Shown here piece after piece: positions 47,083-56,165 of a DNA stretch of 64,000 nucleotides. The notes below the pieces were generated by a model, which was not told the origin of the DNA, searched no databases, and saw only the letters and a program-made list of their open reading frames with translations. This DNA is from VAZQ01 sp963827585. Lineage in GTDB: Bacteria > Pseudomonadota > Alphaproteobacteria > Rhizobiales > Xanthobacteraceae. Each line of letters begins with the position of its first letter. Positions within the stretch are counted from its first letter, which is position 1. The position numbers and the translations under genes were made by a program. The DNA is taken from NCBI GenBank assembly GCA_963827585.1, contig CAWHCK010000051.1, positions 248,001 through 312,000 on the forward strand. The letters are read 5' to 3'.

Positions 47083-48603
47083 TCAATTGAATCGCGGCGT
47101 CTTGCTCAGATAGAACTTGCGCATCTCGGCCCGGTATTTCTCCATCTCGGCGCGGTTGAGCTCGGGATCGGGCTTGGCGTCGGGCGGAACCAGCGAGAAA
47201 TACGGCGTCTTCTTCGACTCGACCTCGAATTCGGCGCGCGCCTTCTGCAACAGCTCCGGCGACGTCATCAGGTCGATGATCGACGCCGCCAGCACTTTCG
47301 CGCCCGCCGCCTGGCCCTTGTGGGAGATCGAGCTCACCGGCGTCACCGACGCCTTCCATTCATGATAGGTGATGCCGGGAACGGAGGCCGGAAAGTTCAC
47401 GCTGCCGGCCGGCACCACCCAGGACACGTCGCCATTGTCGTTCGACGAGCTCGACTGGGCGCGCCCGCCGAGCGGGGTCGGCGCCGTGCGCAGCCCGACG
47501 ATCGGCCTCTCCGCCGCCTTCTGGAAGTCGCGGGCGAAATTGTTATCGGCTTCCGTCCATTTCGGCATGCCCACCAGCTCGATATTCTTCTGCACCGCCT
47601 CGGCGATCGCCCGGTTGACGAGCTGCGGCCAGGCGGAGGCGGCGTATTTGACGTCCCAGGTCGTGCCGGTCATCAGCGCGGCGCCTTCGGCGATCTTGAG
47701 CAGCTTGTCGTAGGTCTCCTTGGCGGCCGGCATGCTGGCGTCGCGCACGAACCACCAGATCTGCCCCTTGTCGGGGATGATGTTGGGCTGGATGCCGCCG
47801 AACGTGATGGTCCGGTGCGCACGATAGGTCGGGCGCAAATGCTCGCGCAATTTGTCGAAACCGATATCCATCAATTGAACCGCGTCGACGGCGTCCTTGC
47901 CGTCCCAGGGATTGGTCGAGCCGTGCGCGGTCTTGCCGTGGAAGGTGAAGACCGAGCTGATCGCCGCGTAGTTCTGCACGCCGAAGCCGGTGCCGAGGCT
48001 GTCGCCGATATGGAGGTAGATGATCGCATCGACGTCCTTGAAAAAGCCGGCCCGCACCAGATAGGGACGGCTGCCCAGTTGCTCCTCGGCCGGCCCGAAC
48101 GAGACCGCCACCGTTCCGGGAATGTTGTGGCGCCGCATCACCTCCTTGACGGCGAAGGCGGCGAGCGAGGCCACGCCGCCGTGGGTGTTGTGCCCCTCCA
48201 TGTGGCCGGGACCATCCTTCACCAGCGGCTTGCGCTCGTAGGTGCCGGGCGTCTGCGAGCCGCCGGGCAAGGCGTCGACCTCGGTGACGATGACGATCCT
48301 GGGCCGGCCGCTGCCGTACTCGGCCCACAGATTGGTCGCCATGTCGGCGCCGCCCATGTCCACCTTGAAGCCGGCCGCCGTCAGCGTGTCCTTGAGGAGC
48401 TTGGTGCTCTCGAATTCCTGCATCCCGAGCTCGCCGAAGTAGAAGATCGAGTCGCTGATGTCGGTCATCTGCTGCGCGTTGCGGTCGACCACCTCGAAGG
48501 CGAGCTGCTTGCGCTCGTCGGCGGTCGCGGCGCAGGCGAGCGCAAGCACGAACCCGAACGTCAGAACGGTCTTGCTCCAGCGGCTGCTGGTCTTGCGTTG
48601 CAT
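47083..48603 (-). CDS. M20-family amidohydrolase (AbgB-like), exported
   Basis: 506 residues from ATG 48603. The signal peptide is KTVLTFGFVLALACAATADE. The peptidase M20 core has VTEVDALPGGSQTPG, GHMEGHNTHGGVASLAAFAV (metal-binding His), FGPAEEQLGSRP (metal-binding/catalytic Glu) and the dimerisation-domain segment FHGKTAHGSTNPWDGKDAVD. It matches aminobenzoyl-glutamate utilisation B-like amidohydrolases. It probably hydrolyses an N-acyl amino acid or peptide-like amide in the periplasm. It is the last gene of the dctP-dctQ-dctM cluster on the same strand, so the transporter may import its product or a related compound. Confidence 0.88.
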   Translation of the reverse strand: MQRKTSSRWSKTVLTFGFVLALACAATADERKQLAFEVVDRNAQQMTDISDSIFYFGELGMQEFESTKLLKDTLTAAGFKVDMGGADMATNLWAEYGSGRPRIVIVTEVDALPGGSQTPGTYERKPLVKDGPGHMEGHNTHGGVASLAAFAVKEVMRRHNIPGTVAVSFGPAEEQLGSRPYLVRAGFFKDVDAIIYLHIGDSLGTGFGVQNYAAISSVFTFHGKTAHGSTNPWDGKDAVDAVQLMDIGFDKLREHLRPTYRAHRTITFGGIQPNIIPDKGQIWWFVRDASMPAAKETYDKLLKIAEGAALMTGTTWDVKYAASAWPQLVNRAIAEAVQKNIELVGMPKWTEADNNFARDFQKAAERPIVGLRTAPTPLGGRAQSSSSNDNGDVSWVVPAGSVNFPASVPGITYHEWKASVTPVSSISHKGQAAGAKVLAASIIDLMTSPELLQKARAEFEVESKKTPYFSLVPPDAKPDPELNRAEMEKYRAEMRKFYLSKTPRFN

Positions 48604-48701
48604 GTCTTGCTCCCTCGCACCAATACGACACGCGCAGGCAGATCCCGCGCATCGAAATGGTACGTCCGCTGCGAGGGGGCGGCAAGCGCGGGCCCGCATG
48701 C

Positions 48702-49976
48702 TCAATCGTGCAGGCGGGTCAAGAACAGGGAGAGCTCCGGCACGTAGGTAATCACCATGAGCACGGCGATGCTGAGCCAGATGAACGGCATGACCCCGCG
48801 ATAGATCACCGAGATCGGCTGCTTGAACACCGCCTGTGCCACGAAAATATTGATGCCGAACGGCGGGGTGAAACATCCGATGCTCAAATTCGCGGTCATG
48901 ACGATGCCGAAGTGAACGAGATCGATGCCCGCAGCCTTGACGATCGGAATAAGGATCGGCGTGAGCAGCAGGATGGCGGGCGCCGGATCAAAGAAGATGC
49001 CCACGATCAGAAGAAGCACGTTGATGATGAGCAGCAGCATCCAGCTCGGGAGATCGAGGGCCGCGAAGACGTCGCCGAGACGCGGCGCGACACCACTGGT
49101 GGTGAGAAGCCACGAAAACACCCCGGCCGAAGCGACGATCACCATCAGCTGCGAGGTGATGTAGGCGGAGCGGCGGGCAAGCTCGACCAATTGCGCCACG
49201 CCGATATCGCGATGAACGAACATCGCCACCATGATGGCATAGACGCACGCGGCGCCGCCGGCCTCGTTGGCGGAGAGTATCCCGCTGTAGATGCCGCCCA
49301 GAATGATGATCGGCATCCCGAGCGCCCACGCCGCGTTGACCGTTTCGCGGAGCAGGCGGCTCCAGCGAAACCGCTCCGGCCGGTCGATGACGCTGCCGGA
49401 TGATTTCACCAGAACGTAGGCGACGAATGCGAGCGCGAACAGGAAGCCGGGTACGAAACCGGCCGTGAATATACGCACCAGGGACTGTTCCGCCACGATG
49501 GCGTAAAGGATCATGGCGATCGACGGCGGGATCATGTTGTCGATCAATCCGGACGCGGTGAGCAGTCCGGTCGCGAAGCGCCGGTCGTAGCCGGCATCGA
49601 GCATCGGCTTGAACGTGATGCGTCCCACCGCCGCCACCGTCGCCGCGGACGAACCCGAGATCGCTCCGAAAACCACGCAGGTCGCCACCGTCGTGAGCGG
49701 CAGGCTGGCCTTCGAGCTTCCGAACAGCGATTTCGCCCACGCCACCAGGCGGCCGGAAATTCCTCCGACCGCCATGATCTCGCCGGCAAAAATAAAGAAC
49801 GGAACCGCCAGCAGCGCGGCGCTGTCGAGCGATCCGAACATCACCTGATGGAGGACCGTGAGCGGGATCGAGTAGAAGATGATGATGGCGACGGCCGCCG
49901 TCGCCAACAGAATGACGAAGATCGGAAAACCGAGCAGCAGCAGGACAATCGGCACCAGCGTCATTGTCAGCGCCAC
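48702..49976 (-). CDS. dctM: TRAP transporter large permease DctM-type subunit
   Basis: 424 residues with about 12 membrane helices from ATG 49976 (MALTMTLVPIVLLLLGFPIF). The typical motifs are VPFFIFAGEIMAVGGISGRL, GAISGSSAATVAAVG and LLTASGLIDNMIPPSIAMIL, and the C-terminal CFTPPFGINIFVAQ. It carries the sodium-coupled transport pathway of a tripartite ATP-independent transporter, together with DctQ and DctP upstream. A palindromic repeat separates it from dctQ. Confidence 0.94.
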   Translation of the reverse strand: MALTMTLVPIVLLLLGFPIFVILLATAAVAIIIFYSIPLTVLHQVMFGSLDSAALLAVPFFIFAGEIMAVGGISGRLVAWAKSLFGSSKASLPLTTVATCVVFGAISGSSAATVAAVGRITFKPMLDAGYDRRFATGLLTASGLIDNMIPPSIAMILYAIVAEQSLVRIFTAGFVPGFLFALAFVAYVLVKSSGSVIDRPERFRWSRLLRETVNAAWALGMPIIILGGIYSGILSANEAGGAACVYAIMVAMFVHRDIGVAQLVELARRSAYITSQLMVIVASAGVFSWLLTTSGVAPRLGDVFAALDLPSWMLLLIINVLLLIVGIFFDPAPAILLLTPILIPIVKAAGIDLVHFGIVMTANLSIGCFTPPFGINIFVAQAVFKQPISVIYRGVMPFIWLSIAVLMVITYVPELSLFLTRLHD

Positions 49977-49989
49977 TGCTCGGTTCTCC

Positions 49990-50093
49990 TAGAGCATGAT
50001 CCGGAAAAGTGGGTACCGGTTTTCCGAAAAGATCATGCTCAAACAAAGAGCTAGAGCGTGATTGCGAATCAACCTAAAGCAATCACGCTCTAG
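49990..50093. repeat. Stop-codon-associated double palindrome, copy 5 (inside the TRAP cluster)
   Basis: Read on the minus strand it begins CTAGAGCGTGATTG, and the TAG is the dctQ stop codon. It then runs through both palindromes to GATCATGCTCTAG next to the dctM ribosome-site region. It separates dctQ from dctM by about 110 bases within one operon. Confidence 0.85.
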
Positions 50094-50623
50094 CTGGGAC
50101 GATTGACGATATCCTCGCGATCATCCTGGACGACCGAGGACCGTCGAAAAAACAATCTGCAGACGACCGCGGCGGCGCAAAGCGCGAACCCAACCAGCAG
50201 CGCCGCATGCGGCACGACCATGGGCATGTCGACCGCGATCGAGCGCTGGTCATTTCTCGCCAACAGCCGCACGACCTCGAACGACTGCCACGCCATCAAG
50301 CCGAATGTCGCAACGCAGCCGGCCGCGATGAATGCCTGCAGCGCGCGGCGCCGGGACGGCGCCAGCCTGGCGGAGAACAAGTCCATCGTGAGATGCTTGC
50401 CGTCATATGTGACCGCGGCGGCCGCAAGAAAGATCGACCAAATCGACAGGTAGACCATCACCTCCTCTGCCCAATAGAACGCCGCGAGGAAAGCGTAGCG
50501 CGCGACCACGTTGGCAAAGTTGATCGCTATTGCGACGAGGAGCAGAAGCGCAGCAAGCGTGAGCGGCGCACGATGCAGCAGCAGCCCGGCGAGGGCCTCG
50601 AGCCTTTGCTCGGATAAACGCAT
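50090..50623 (-). CDS. dctQ: TRAP transporter small permease DctQ-type subunit
   Basis: 177 residues with four membrane helices: LTLAALLLLVAIAINFANVV, VMVYLSIWSIFLAAAAVTYD, ALQAFIAAGCVATFGLMAW and ALLVGFALCAAAVVCRLFF. The family motif is ANVVARYAFLAAFYWAEEVM followed by YDGKHLTMDLF. It forms the membrane complex with DctM. Its natural C-terminus may have been replaced by the repeat that supplies its stop. Confidence 0.92.
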   Translation of the reverse strand: MRLSEQRLEALAGLLLHRAPLTLAALLLLVAIAINFANVVARYAFLAAFYWAEEVMVYLSIWSIFLAAAAVTYDGKHLTMDLFSARLAPSRRRALQAFIAAGCVATFGLMAWQSFEVVRLLARNDQRSIAVDMPMVVPHAALLVGFALCAAAVVCRLFFRRSSVVQDDREDIVNRPS

Positions 50624-50692
50624 TAGCCGACTCCTCCTCCGTCCTCGTCCGGAGAATGCGAAGGGCCGTCGTGGCAGGACGTGGAATGGTCG

Positions 50693-51697
50693 TCAGGGCT
50701 TCGCCGCGGCCGCGCGCACGCGCTCGAAGAATGCCTTGACCGGCGGATCGTCCTTGGTGACATCGTCGCCGACCGATTTGAGCGCGGCAACGAGCTTCTG
50801 ACGTTCCGCGTCCGGCAGCACGAATAGCTCTCCGCCGACCTCGGCCCAGCGCTTGGGCATCTGCGCATTGAAATCCAGCGTGAACTTCTGGTTTCTGATC
50901 TGCGCGGCACGGCCCGCGTCGACCACCGCTTTCTGCAGGTCGGCCGGAAGCTTGTCGAACCAGACCTTGCTCGCGGTTGCGAGCGGCACGAGCATGGTGT
51001 CGTTGGTGACGGTGACGACCTTGGAGATGTCCTGGTACTTCAGGGTGACGAAGATGGACAGGCCGCTGCGCGTCCCATCGATGACATTGCGTTGGAGCGC
51101 CGGCAGAACCTCGTTGAGCGGCATCGGGGAGGCCGTGGCGCCGAGCCGTGCCATCGCCTCTCGTTCCAGCGGCGTGGCATTGACGCGGATTTTCTTGCCC
51201 TTGAAGTCGGCAAACGTACGGATCGGATCCTTTGCCAGGTAGTCGTGCTGGGCGTAGGCAAACGTGCCCAGCCCGACGTAACCCTTGTCGGAACCAAGCG
51301 CGAGGATCGCCTGGTTGAGCTCCGGCTCGGCCAAGGTCGCCGCGGCGTTGGGCGTGTCGCGGAACAGGATCGGCGCGCTGAACACCCCGAAACGCTTGTC
51401 GACCCCGACGTAGAAATCGGCCGGACCGATGAAACCTTCGATGGTGCCGAGCTGCAGGCCTTCGAGCTGGCGTGGAATCGGACCGAGCTGGCTCTGGGGA
51501 TAAATCTCCACTTTGATCCGCCCGCCGCTGCGCTGCTCGACCTCCTCCTTGTAGGTCTTGATGTATTCGTGCTGCGGATCGTTGACGGTCGCGGTGCCGA
51601 ATTTCATCGTGAAGGTCTGCGCCGGCGCCGTTGTCGCGAGGCAAGCCGCGAGCACGGTAGCGGCGGCCGTCATCGGCAGCCGAAAGCTGGTCCTCAT
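50693..51697 (-). CDS. dctP: TRAP transporter periplasmic solute-binding protein DctP-type
   Basis: 334 residues; signal peptide MTAAATVLAACLATTAPAQ. Family features: FTMKFGTATVNDPQHEYIKT, VEIYPQSQLGPIPRQLEGLQ, FKGKKIRVNATPLEREAMAR (the conserved carboxylate-binding Arg) and TRSGLSIFVTLKYQDISKVV. First gene of the dctP-dctQ-dctM-M20 cluster. The ligand is probably an organic acid or N-acyl amino acid; the latter is a guess from the M20 neighbour. Confidence 0.93.
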   Translation of the reverse strand: MRTSFRLPMTAAATVLAACLATTAPAQTFTMKFGTATVNDPQHEYIKTYKEEVEQRSGGRIKVEIYPQSQLGPIPRQLEGLQLGTIEGFIGPADFYVGVDKRFGVFSAPILFRDTPNAAATLAEPELNQAILALGSDKGYVGLGTFAYAQHDYLAKDPIRTFADFKGKKIRVNATPLEREAMARLGATASPMPLNEVLPALQRNVIDGTRSGLSIFVTLKYQDISKVVTVTNDTMLVPLATASKVWFDKLPADLQKAVVDAGRAAQIRNQKFTLDFNAQMPKRWAEVGGELFVLPDAERQKLVAALKSVGDDVTKDDPPVKAFFERVRAAAAKP

Positions 51698-51816
51698 CAG
51701 TTCCTCCCCATCGGGCGATCGCGTCTTCTCAGCGCGATTTCATCGAATTCGTTGCACCGTCAGCTTATTGTGCAATACGTTGCGGTCAAGCACCACGCGC
51801 CAAGCAAGAGGAGTCC

Positions 51817-52662
51817 ATGCGTTTCGAAGGAACCAGCGCTTACGTCGCGACCGACGACCTCAAGGTCGCGGTCAATGCCGCGATCACGCTCGAACGCCCG
51901 TTGCTGGTCAAAGGCGAGCCCGGCACCGGCAAGACCGTGCTCGCGCTCGAGGTCGCCAAGAGCGTGGGCGCGCCGCTGATCGAGTGGCACATCAAGTCGA
52001 CCACCAAGGCGCTGCAGGGGCTCTACGAGTACGACGCGGTGTCGCGGCTGCGCGACAGCCAGCTCGGCGACGAGCGCGTGCGGGACATCCGCAACTACAT
52101 CAAGCGCGGCAAGCTGTGGGACGCCTTCGTCGCGGATGCGCGGCCGGTGCTGCTGATCGACGAGATCGACAAGGCCGACATCGAGTTTCCCAACGACCTG
52201 CTGCTGGAGCTCGACCGCATGGAGTTCTTCGTCTACGAGACCGGCGAGACCATCAAGGCGCGGCGGCGGCCGATCGTGGTGATCACCTCCAACAACGAGA
52301 AGGAATTGCCCGACGCGTTCCTGCGCCGCTGCTTCTTCCACTACATCCGCTTCCCCGATCCCGACACCATGCGCGCGATCATCGAGGTGCATTTCCCCGG
52401 CATCAAGCAGCGCCTGGTGGCGGAGGCGCTCAAGCTGTTCTACGAGATCCGCGACGTGCCCGGGATGAAGAAGAAGCCCTCGACCTCGGAGCTGCTGGAT
52501 TGGCTCAAGCTCCTGATGGTCGAGGATATCGGGCCCGAGATTCTGCGCGAGCGCGACCCCAAGCGGCTCATTCCGCCGCTGCACGGCGCGCTCATCAAGA
52601 ACGAGCAGGACGTGCATTTGTTCGAGCGCCTCGCCTTCATGGCGCGACGCGACGGCCGCTGA
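51817..52662 (+). CDS. MoxR-type AAA+ ATPase
   Basis: 281 residues from ATG 51817 behind AGAGGAG. Walker A GEPGTGKTVLA, Walker B VLLIDEIDKAD, sensor 1 ITSNNEKELPDAFLRRCFFH. The family (MoxR/CoxD-like) acts as a chaperone with a VWA-domain partner that is usually encoded next. No VWA gene follows here; instead a long palindromic repeat lies directly downstream, so the partner may be elsewhere. Divergent from dctP with 119 bases between. Confidence 0.9.
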   Translation: MRFEGTSAYVATDDLKVAVNAAITLERPLLVKGEPGTGKTVLALEVAKSVGAPLIEWHIKSTTKALQGLYEYDAVSRLRDSQLGDERVRDIRNYIKRGKLWDAFVADARPVLLIDEIDKADIEFPNDLLLELDRMEFFVYETGETIKARRRPIVVITSNNEKELPDAFLRRCFFHYIRFPDPDTMRAIIEVHFPGIKQRLVAEALKLFYEIRDVPGMKKKPSTSELLDWLKLLMVEDIGPEILRERDPKRLIPPLHGALIKNEQDVHLFERLAFMARRDGR

Positions 52663-52684
52663 CGCGATCTATGCCAGCTCTCCC

Positions 52685-52844
52685 GTGTCCTGGCGAGTGA
52701 AGCGAGGGCTTCGTCAGCCCGAGCGGAACGAGAACCGGGACCCAGCGCGCGAATCGCGAAGCGCAAAATCGACTCGGGCAACGAACCATGGAGCGGCTCT
52801 GGGTCCCGATCTTCGCGCGCTACGCGCGCTCGTCCGGGACACGA
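52685..52844. repeat. Long palindrome, copy 2 of the 160-base repeat
   Basis: Starts CGTGTCCTGGCGAGTGAAGC and ends GCTCGTCCGGGACACGAA, with inner arms CCGGGACCCAG and CTGGGTCCCGA, matching the 24.8 kb copy. It lies between moxR and the convergent FAD oxidoreductase gene. No flanking outer inverted repeat was found here. Confidence 0.75.
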
Positions 52845-52870
52845 ACGTGCACCTGCATGGCGAGGCGTGC

Positions 52871-54353
52871 CTACCGCGTTTGCTGCGGCGCGGCCATCTC
52901 ATCGGCGACGGGATCGGCGGGGAGCTCGGCCAGCGCCGGCTCTTCCGGCAATTCTCCGTGCGGCACCACGGCGCCGATCGAGGCTTCCACGTGCGCCAGC
53001 TCCTCGCCGCCGCGCAGCGTCGCGAGCTCCGCCGCACGCCGGTATTCCTCCTCGCGCTGGCGGGCCTGGCGCGCCTCGAAGCGCTCGCGGGCGTCGAACC
53101 ACCAGTAATAGACCTGCATCGCCGCCCGGCCGAGCGTCCCGCCCGCCCAGACGAGCTCGAAGGGCGCGAACAGCCGCCAGGTATCGTCGCCCTCGACGAT
53201 CGCCTGTGCGATGACGTTGCCGGCCATGGCCGTGGTGTTGAGGCCGTGGCCGCCGAAGCCGCTGGCAAGCCAGACCCCCGGCGTCAGCTCGCCGATCTGC
53301 GGCATGCGGTGCAGCGCGTTGCCGAGCACGCCCGACCACGCATGCTCGACCTCGACCTGGCCGAGCTGCGGATAGACCGCGGCGATATCGGCCTTGAGCT
53401 TCGGTGCCACCTTCTGCGGATCGCCCTCCCAGGTGGTCGAGTGCCCCGACCAGAGCAGCCGGTCGCCGACGACGCGGTAGTGATTGTTGGCGAGATCGGT
53501 GTCGGTGACCGCGCCGCGATAGGCGATCGCCTCGGCGAGCCGCGGCCCGAGCGGCGCGGTCGCGATGACATAGCTCCAGATCGGCACCAGCGTGCCGGCG
53601 ACGCGCGGCATCAGCGCGCCGAGATGGACGTTGCAGGCGACGACGATGTGGCCGGCCCGCACGCGCCCGGACGGGGTGGTGATGCGCTTGCGCACGCCTT
53701 CGACGTCGAGGGAGAGCGCCGGCGTGTCCTCGAAGATGCGCGCGCCCGCCGCTTCCGCCACGTCCGCCAGGCCGAGCGCATAGTTGAGCGGATGGATGTG
53801 GAACGCGCGCGGCAGGTGCACGGCGTTGAAGTAGTGATTGGTCTTGAGCACCGCGCGCACCCGCTCGGTCGGCCAGCCCTCGATCTCGACGCCGAAGTCC
53901 TCGCCGTAGAACTGCACGTCCGCCAGCACCTCGTCGGCGTTGTCGAATCTTCGACACCTTGAGCCAGCCGGCGATCGGGGCGACGCCCGGCATGCGGGCT
54001 TCGGCGATCGTCGTGCTCACGTATCGAAGGCCCATCTCCGAGAGCGCCCACAGCGCCTTGGCATGGTCCCAGCCGACGCGGCTGACGATCCGGTCCGGGG
54101 ATTCGGCGAAGCCGGGAAGGACGAAACCATCGTTGCGGCCGGACGCGTTCCAGGCGATGCGCTGCTGCTCCAGCACCGCGACCGACCAGCCGCGCCGCGC
54201 GATCTCGCGGGCGGTCGTGAGCCCGGCCAGGCCCGCGCCGATCACGCAGACGTCGACGTCGAGATCGAAGGTGAGCGGCCCGCGCGCGGACGCCGGCACC
54301 ATGGTCGCCGTGTACCAGGTCGGCACGTAGGACGACGGCTCGGACGCGTTCAC
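52871..54353 (-). CDS. FAD-dependent oxidoreductase (DAO/GlpD-like, PuuB type) (one frameshift)
   Basis: From GTG 54353 (start NASEPSSYVPTWYTAT, behind GGGAG). The FAD site is VDVCVIGAGLAGLTTAREIA, then WNASGRNDGFVLPGF, as in gamma-glutamylputrescine or glycine/sarcosine oxidases. The frame breaks near 53945. The rest (FHIHPLNYALGLADVAEAAG, VACNVHLGAL, VGDRLLWSGHST, PGVWLASGFGGHGLNTTAMA) reads to 52871 and holds the C-terminal FAD segment. The C-terminal 60 residues are an extra acidic, Ala/Glu-rich tail. About 493 residues. It probably oxidises an amine; the substrate is unknown. Confidence 0.83.
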
Positions 54354-54526
54354 GGTTTCTCCCTCACGGTTCTGCTCATGGCCGATATGTAGAGCATTTT
54401 CAAGCGATGTGGACACCGGCTTGGTAGCGCCGATGCGCGCCATGAAAAAAACCGAGAGCCGGTCGAGATTCCACCGCGTCTGAAATCGCTCTACACTCCT
54501 GCCGCGCGCGAATGGGTGCCGGTGCC

Positions 54527-55054
54527 ATGCGCCTGATGCTGCTGCGACACGCCAAGACCGAGAAGGCCGAGCCCGGCATGCGCGATCACGTGCGCCGTCT
54601 CACCGAGCGCGGCCGGCATGACGCGCCCGTGATCGGCGCCTACATGGCCCGCCACAAGCTCATTCCGGACCGCGTGCTGGTGTCGACATCCGAGCGCACG
54701 CGCGAGACCTGGGAGCATCTGGCGCCGGCGCTGTCGGCGCGGCCGCGGGTGGTCTACGAGGAGCGCCTCTACAATGCCGGCGCCGACGCCATTCTTGCGC
54801 TGGTGCGGAAGACCGAGACGGCGGCCAAGAGCCTGCTGGTGATCGGGCACAATCCGGGGCTGCACGACCTGGCGCGGCTGTTGATTGCCACCGGCGATGT
54901 GGAGGCGCGCGAGCGGCTCAACGAGGGCCTGCCCACCTCGGGCCTCGCGGTGATCGATTTCGCCTGTGAGACCTGGCGCAAGCTCCATCCCGACGGCGGA
55001 CGGCTCGAGCGCTTCGTGAGCCCCCGCTCGCTCGCCGCCGCCGACCGGGTGTGA
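54527..55054 (+). CDS. SixA-type histidine phosphatase
   Basis: 175 residues from ATG 54527 (MRLMLLRHAKTEKAEPGMRD). The phosphohistidine motif is LRHAKT, a second Arg sits in STSERTRETW, and the second catalytic His is in LLVIGHNPGLHDLA. SixA dephosphorylates histidine phosphotransfer proteins or nitrogen-PTS proteins in E. coli and others; target here is unknown. It is divergent from the FAD oxidoreductase gene. Confidence 0.88.
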   Translation: MRLMLLRHAKTEKAEPGMRDHVRRLTERGRHDAPVIGAYMARHKLIPDRVLVSTSERTRETWEHLAPALSARPRVVYEERLYNAGADAILALVRKTETAAKSLLVIGHNPGLHDLARLLIATGDVEARERLNEGLPTSGLAVIDFACETWRKLHPDGGRLERFVSPRSLAAADRV

Positions 55055-55287
55055 CAGCGCGTGCGGGGCCTGTTCTCTATGCCCTGGCGCGCGGGGCCTG
55101 CTCCGTGCGCCGGCGCATACGCGCGCGCGGGGCCCGTCCCGTTCGCGCCAACACAAGACGGAACACGCCATGCGCTCGCCACCGGCTGCGTCATCGCGGC
55201 CGGTCGCGCCGTCCGCACGACCCACTCACGGTCCGTCCCCGGGCGTGGCAATATGTGCCAAAACCAGTCAGAGAGAGGGACGGTGCC

Positions 55288-55722
55288 ATGTACAGGAAAA
55301 TCCTGGTTCCGATCGATCTCGGGGATGCGGAGCTTGCCAAGCCCGCGATCGCGGCCGCGTTGATGATGGCGGGCGAATTGCAAGCGTTGGTCCGGCTGAT
55401 CAACGTGCTGCCGCTCACCCCGGTGATGCTCGCCGAATACGTGCCGCCCGACTTCGAGGTCCAGCAGCGCAAGACCGCGGAAGAGGCGCTCGCCATCGTC
55501 ATCAGGGAGACCGGCCTGCCGCGCGAGCGGATTTCCTCCACGGTGCGCCAGGGCGGCATCTACCAGGAGATCCTCGAGGAGGCGGGCCACCTGCAGGCCG
55601 ACCTCATCATCATGAGCTCGCACCGGCCGCAGCGCCACGCGGTGCGCACCTACTTCCTCGGCTCCAATACCGGCCACGTCGTGCGCTACGCCAAATGCTC
55701 GGTGCTGGTGGTGAGGAATTGA
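55288..55722 (+). CDS. Universal stress protein (UspA family)
   Basis: 144 residues from ATG 55288 (MYRKILVPIDLGDAELAKPA). The nucleotide-binding signature is LIIMSSHRPQRHAVRTYFLG, with SNTGHVVRYAKCSVLVVR at the end; the usual GxxG-x9-GS/T has SSHRPQ in place of the first GxxG, but the later GSNTGHVV is kept. ATP-binding or phosphate-sensing stress protein of unknown specific role. No clear relation to neighbours. Confidence 0.88.
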   Translation: MYRKILVPIDLGDAELAKPAIAAALMMAGELQALVRLINVLPLTPVMLAEYVPPDFEVQQRKTAEEALAIVIRETGLPRERISSTVRQGGIYQEILEEAGHLQADLIIMSSHRPQRHAVRTYFLGSNTGHVVRYAKCSVLVVRN

Positions 55723-55850
55723 GGGGGGTGTCGCTCGCCGTTCGGCTTGGGAGAAGGCCCTCCGCGGCCTTGATGCCGGGGCCTCATTGAAGCATGGACA
55801 TCAAACCGACCAGACACATCGACCTTCCGAACGCCGTGGAGGCGAACCAA

Positions 55851-56105
55851 GTGAAGACTTACTCTATCAGCGAGGCACGCGCCCATCTCTCGAAGCTCGT
55901 GGAGCGGGCCTTGGCCGGCGAGCCGCAGCGCGTGACGCGCTACGGCAAAGAGGTCGTCGTCATCGTCTCCGAGCAGGAATGGTTGGCACGTCCCGCGCCG
56001 ACCCTCGGCGCCCTGCTCGCCCGTTATGCCCGGGTGGGCGCGCTCCGCGAGGACTTGACCGACCGGCCGTGGACCGATCGCCCGCTCGGTACCGAGGTGG
56101 GTTGA
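55851..56105 (+). CDS. Phd/YefM-family antitoxin, apparently orphan
   Basis: 84 residues if started at GTG 55851, which has GGAGG eight bases before it; an upstream ATG at 55794 adds 19 poorly conserved residues. Antitoxin core: VKTYSISEARAHLSKLVERA and QRVTRYGKEVVVIVSEQEW, the Phd DNA-binding fold. The C-terminal tail (LGALLARYARVGALREDLTD) would bind a VapC/Doc-type toxin. The toxin gene that should follow is only a fragment (next entry). Confidence 0.84.
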   Translation: MKTYSISEARAHLSKLVERALAGEPQRVTRYGKEVVVIVSEQEWLARPAPTLGALLARYARVGALREDLTDRPWTDRPLGTEVG

Positions 56106-56107
56106 CG

Positions 56108-56165
56108 TTGTACCTGCTCGATACCAAGCATCGTCTCGACACTGGGGCTACAGCGCGGAAATCTC
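56108..56165 (+). pseudogene. Remnant of a VapC-type (PIN) toxin
   Basis: Two bases after the antitoxin stop, TTG 56108 reads LYLLDTKHRLDTG. This resembles the VapC start (YLLDTNxVSEL); a single-base change restores T-N-I-V-S-E-L in another frame. Similarity ends within about 20 codons where the convergent RES toxin gene begins, so the toxin is truncated. This leaves the Phd-like antitoxin orphaned. Confidence 0.55.
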
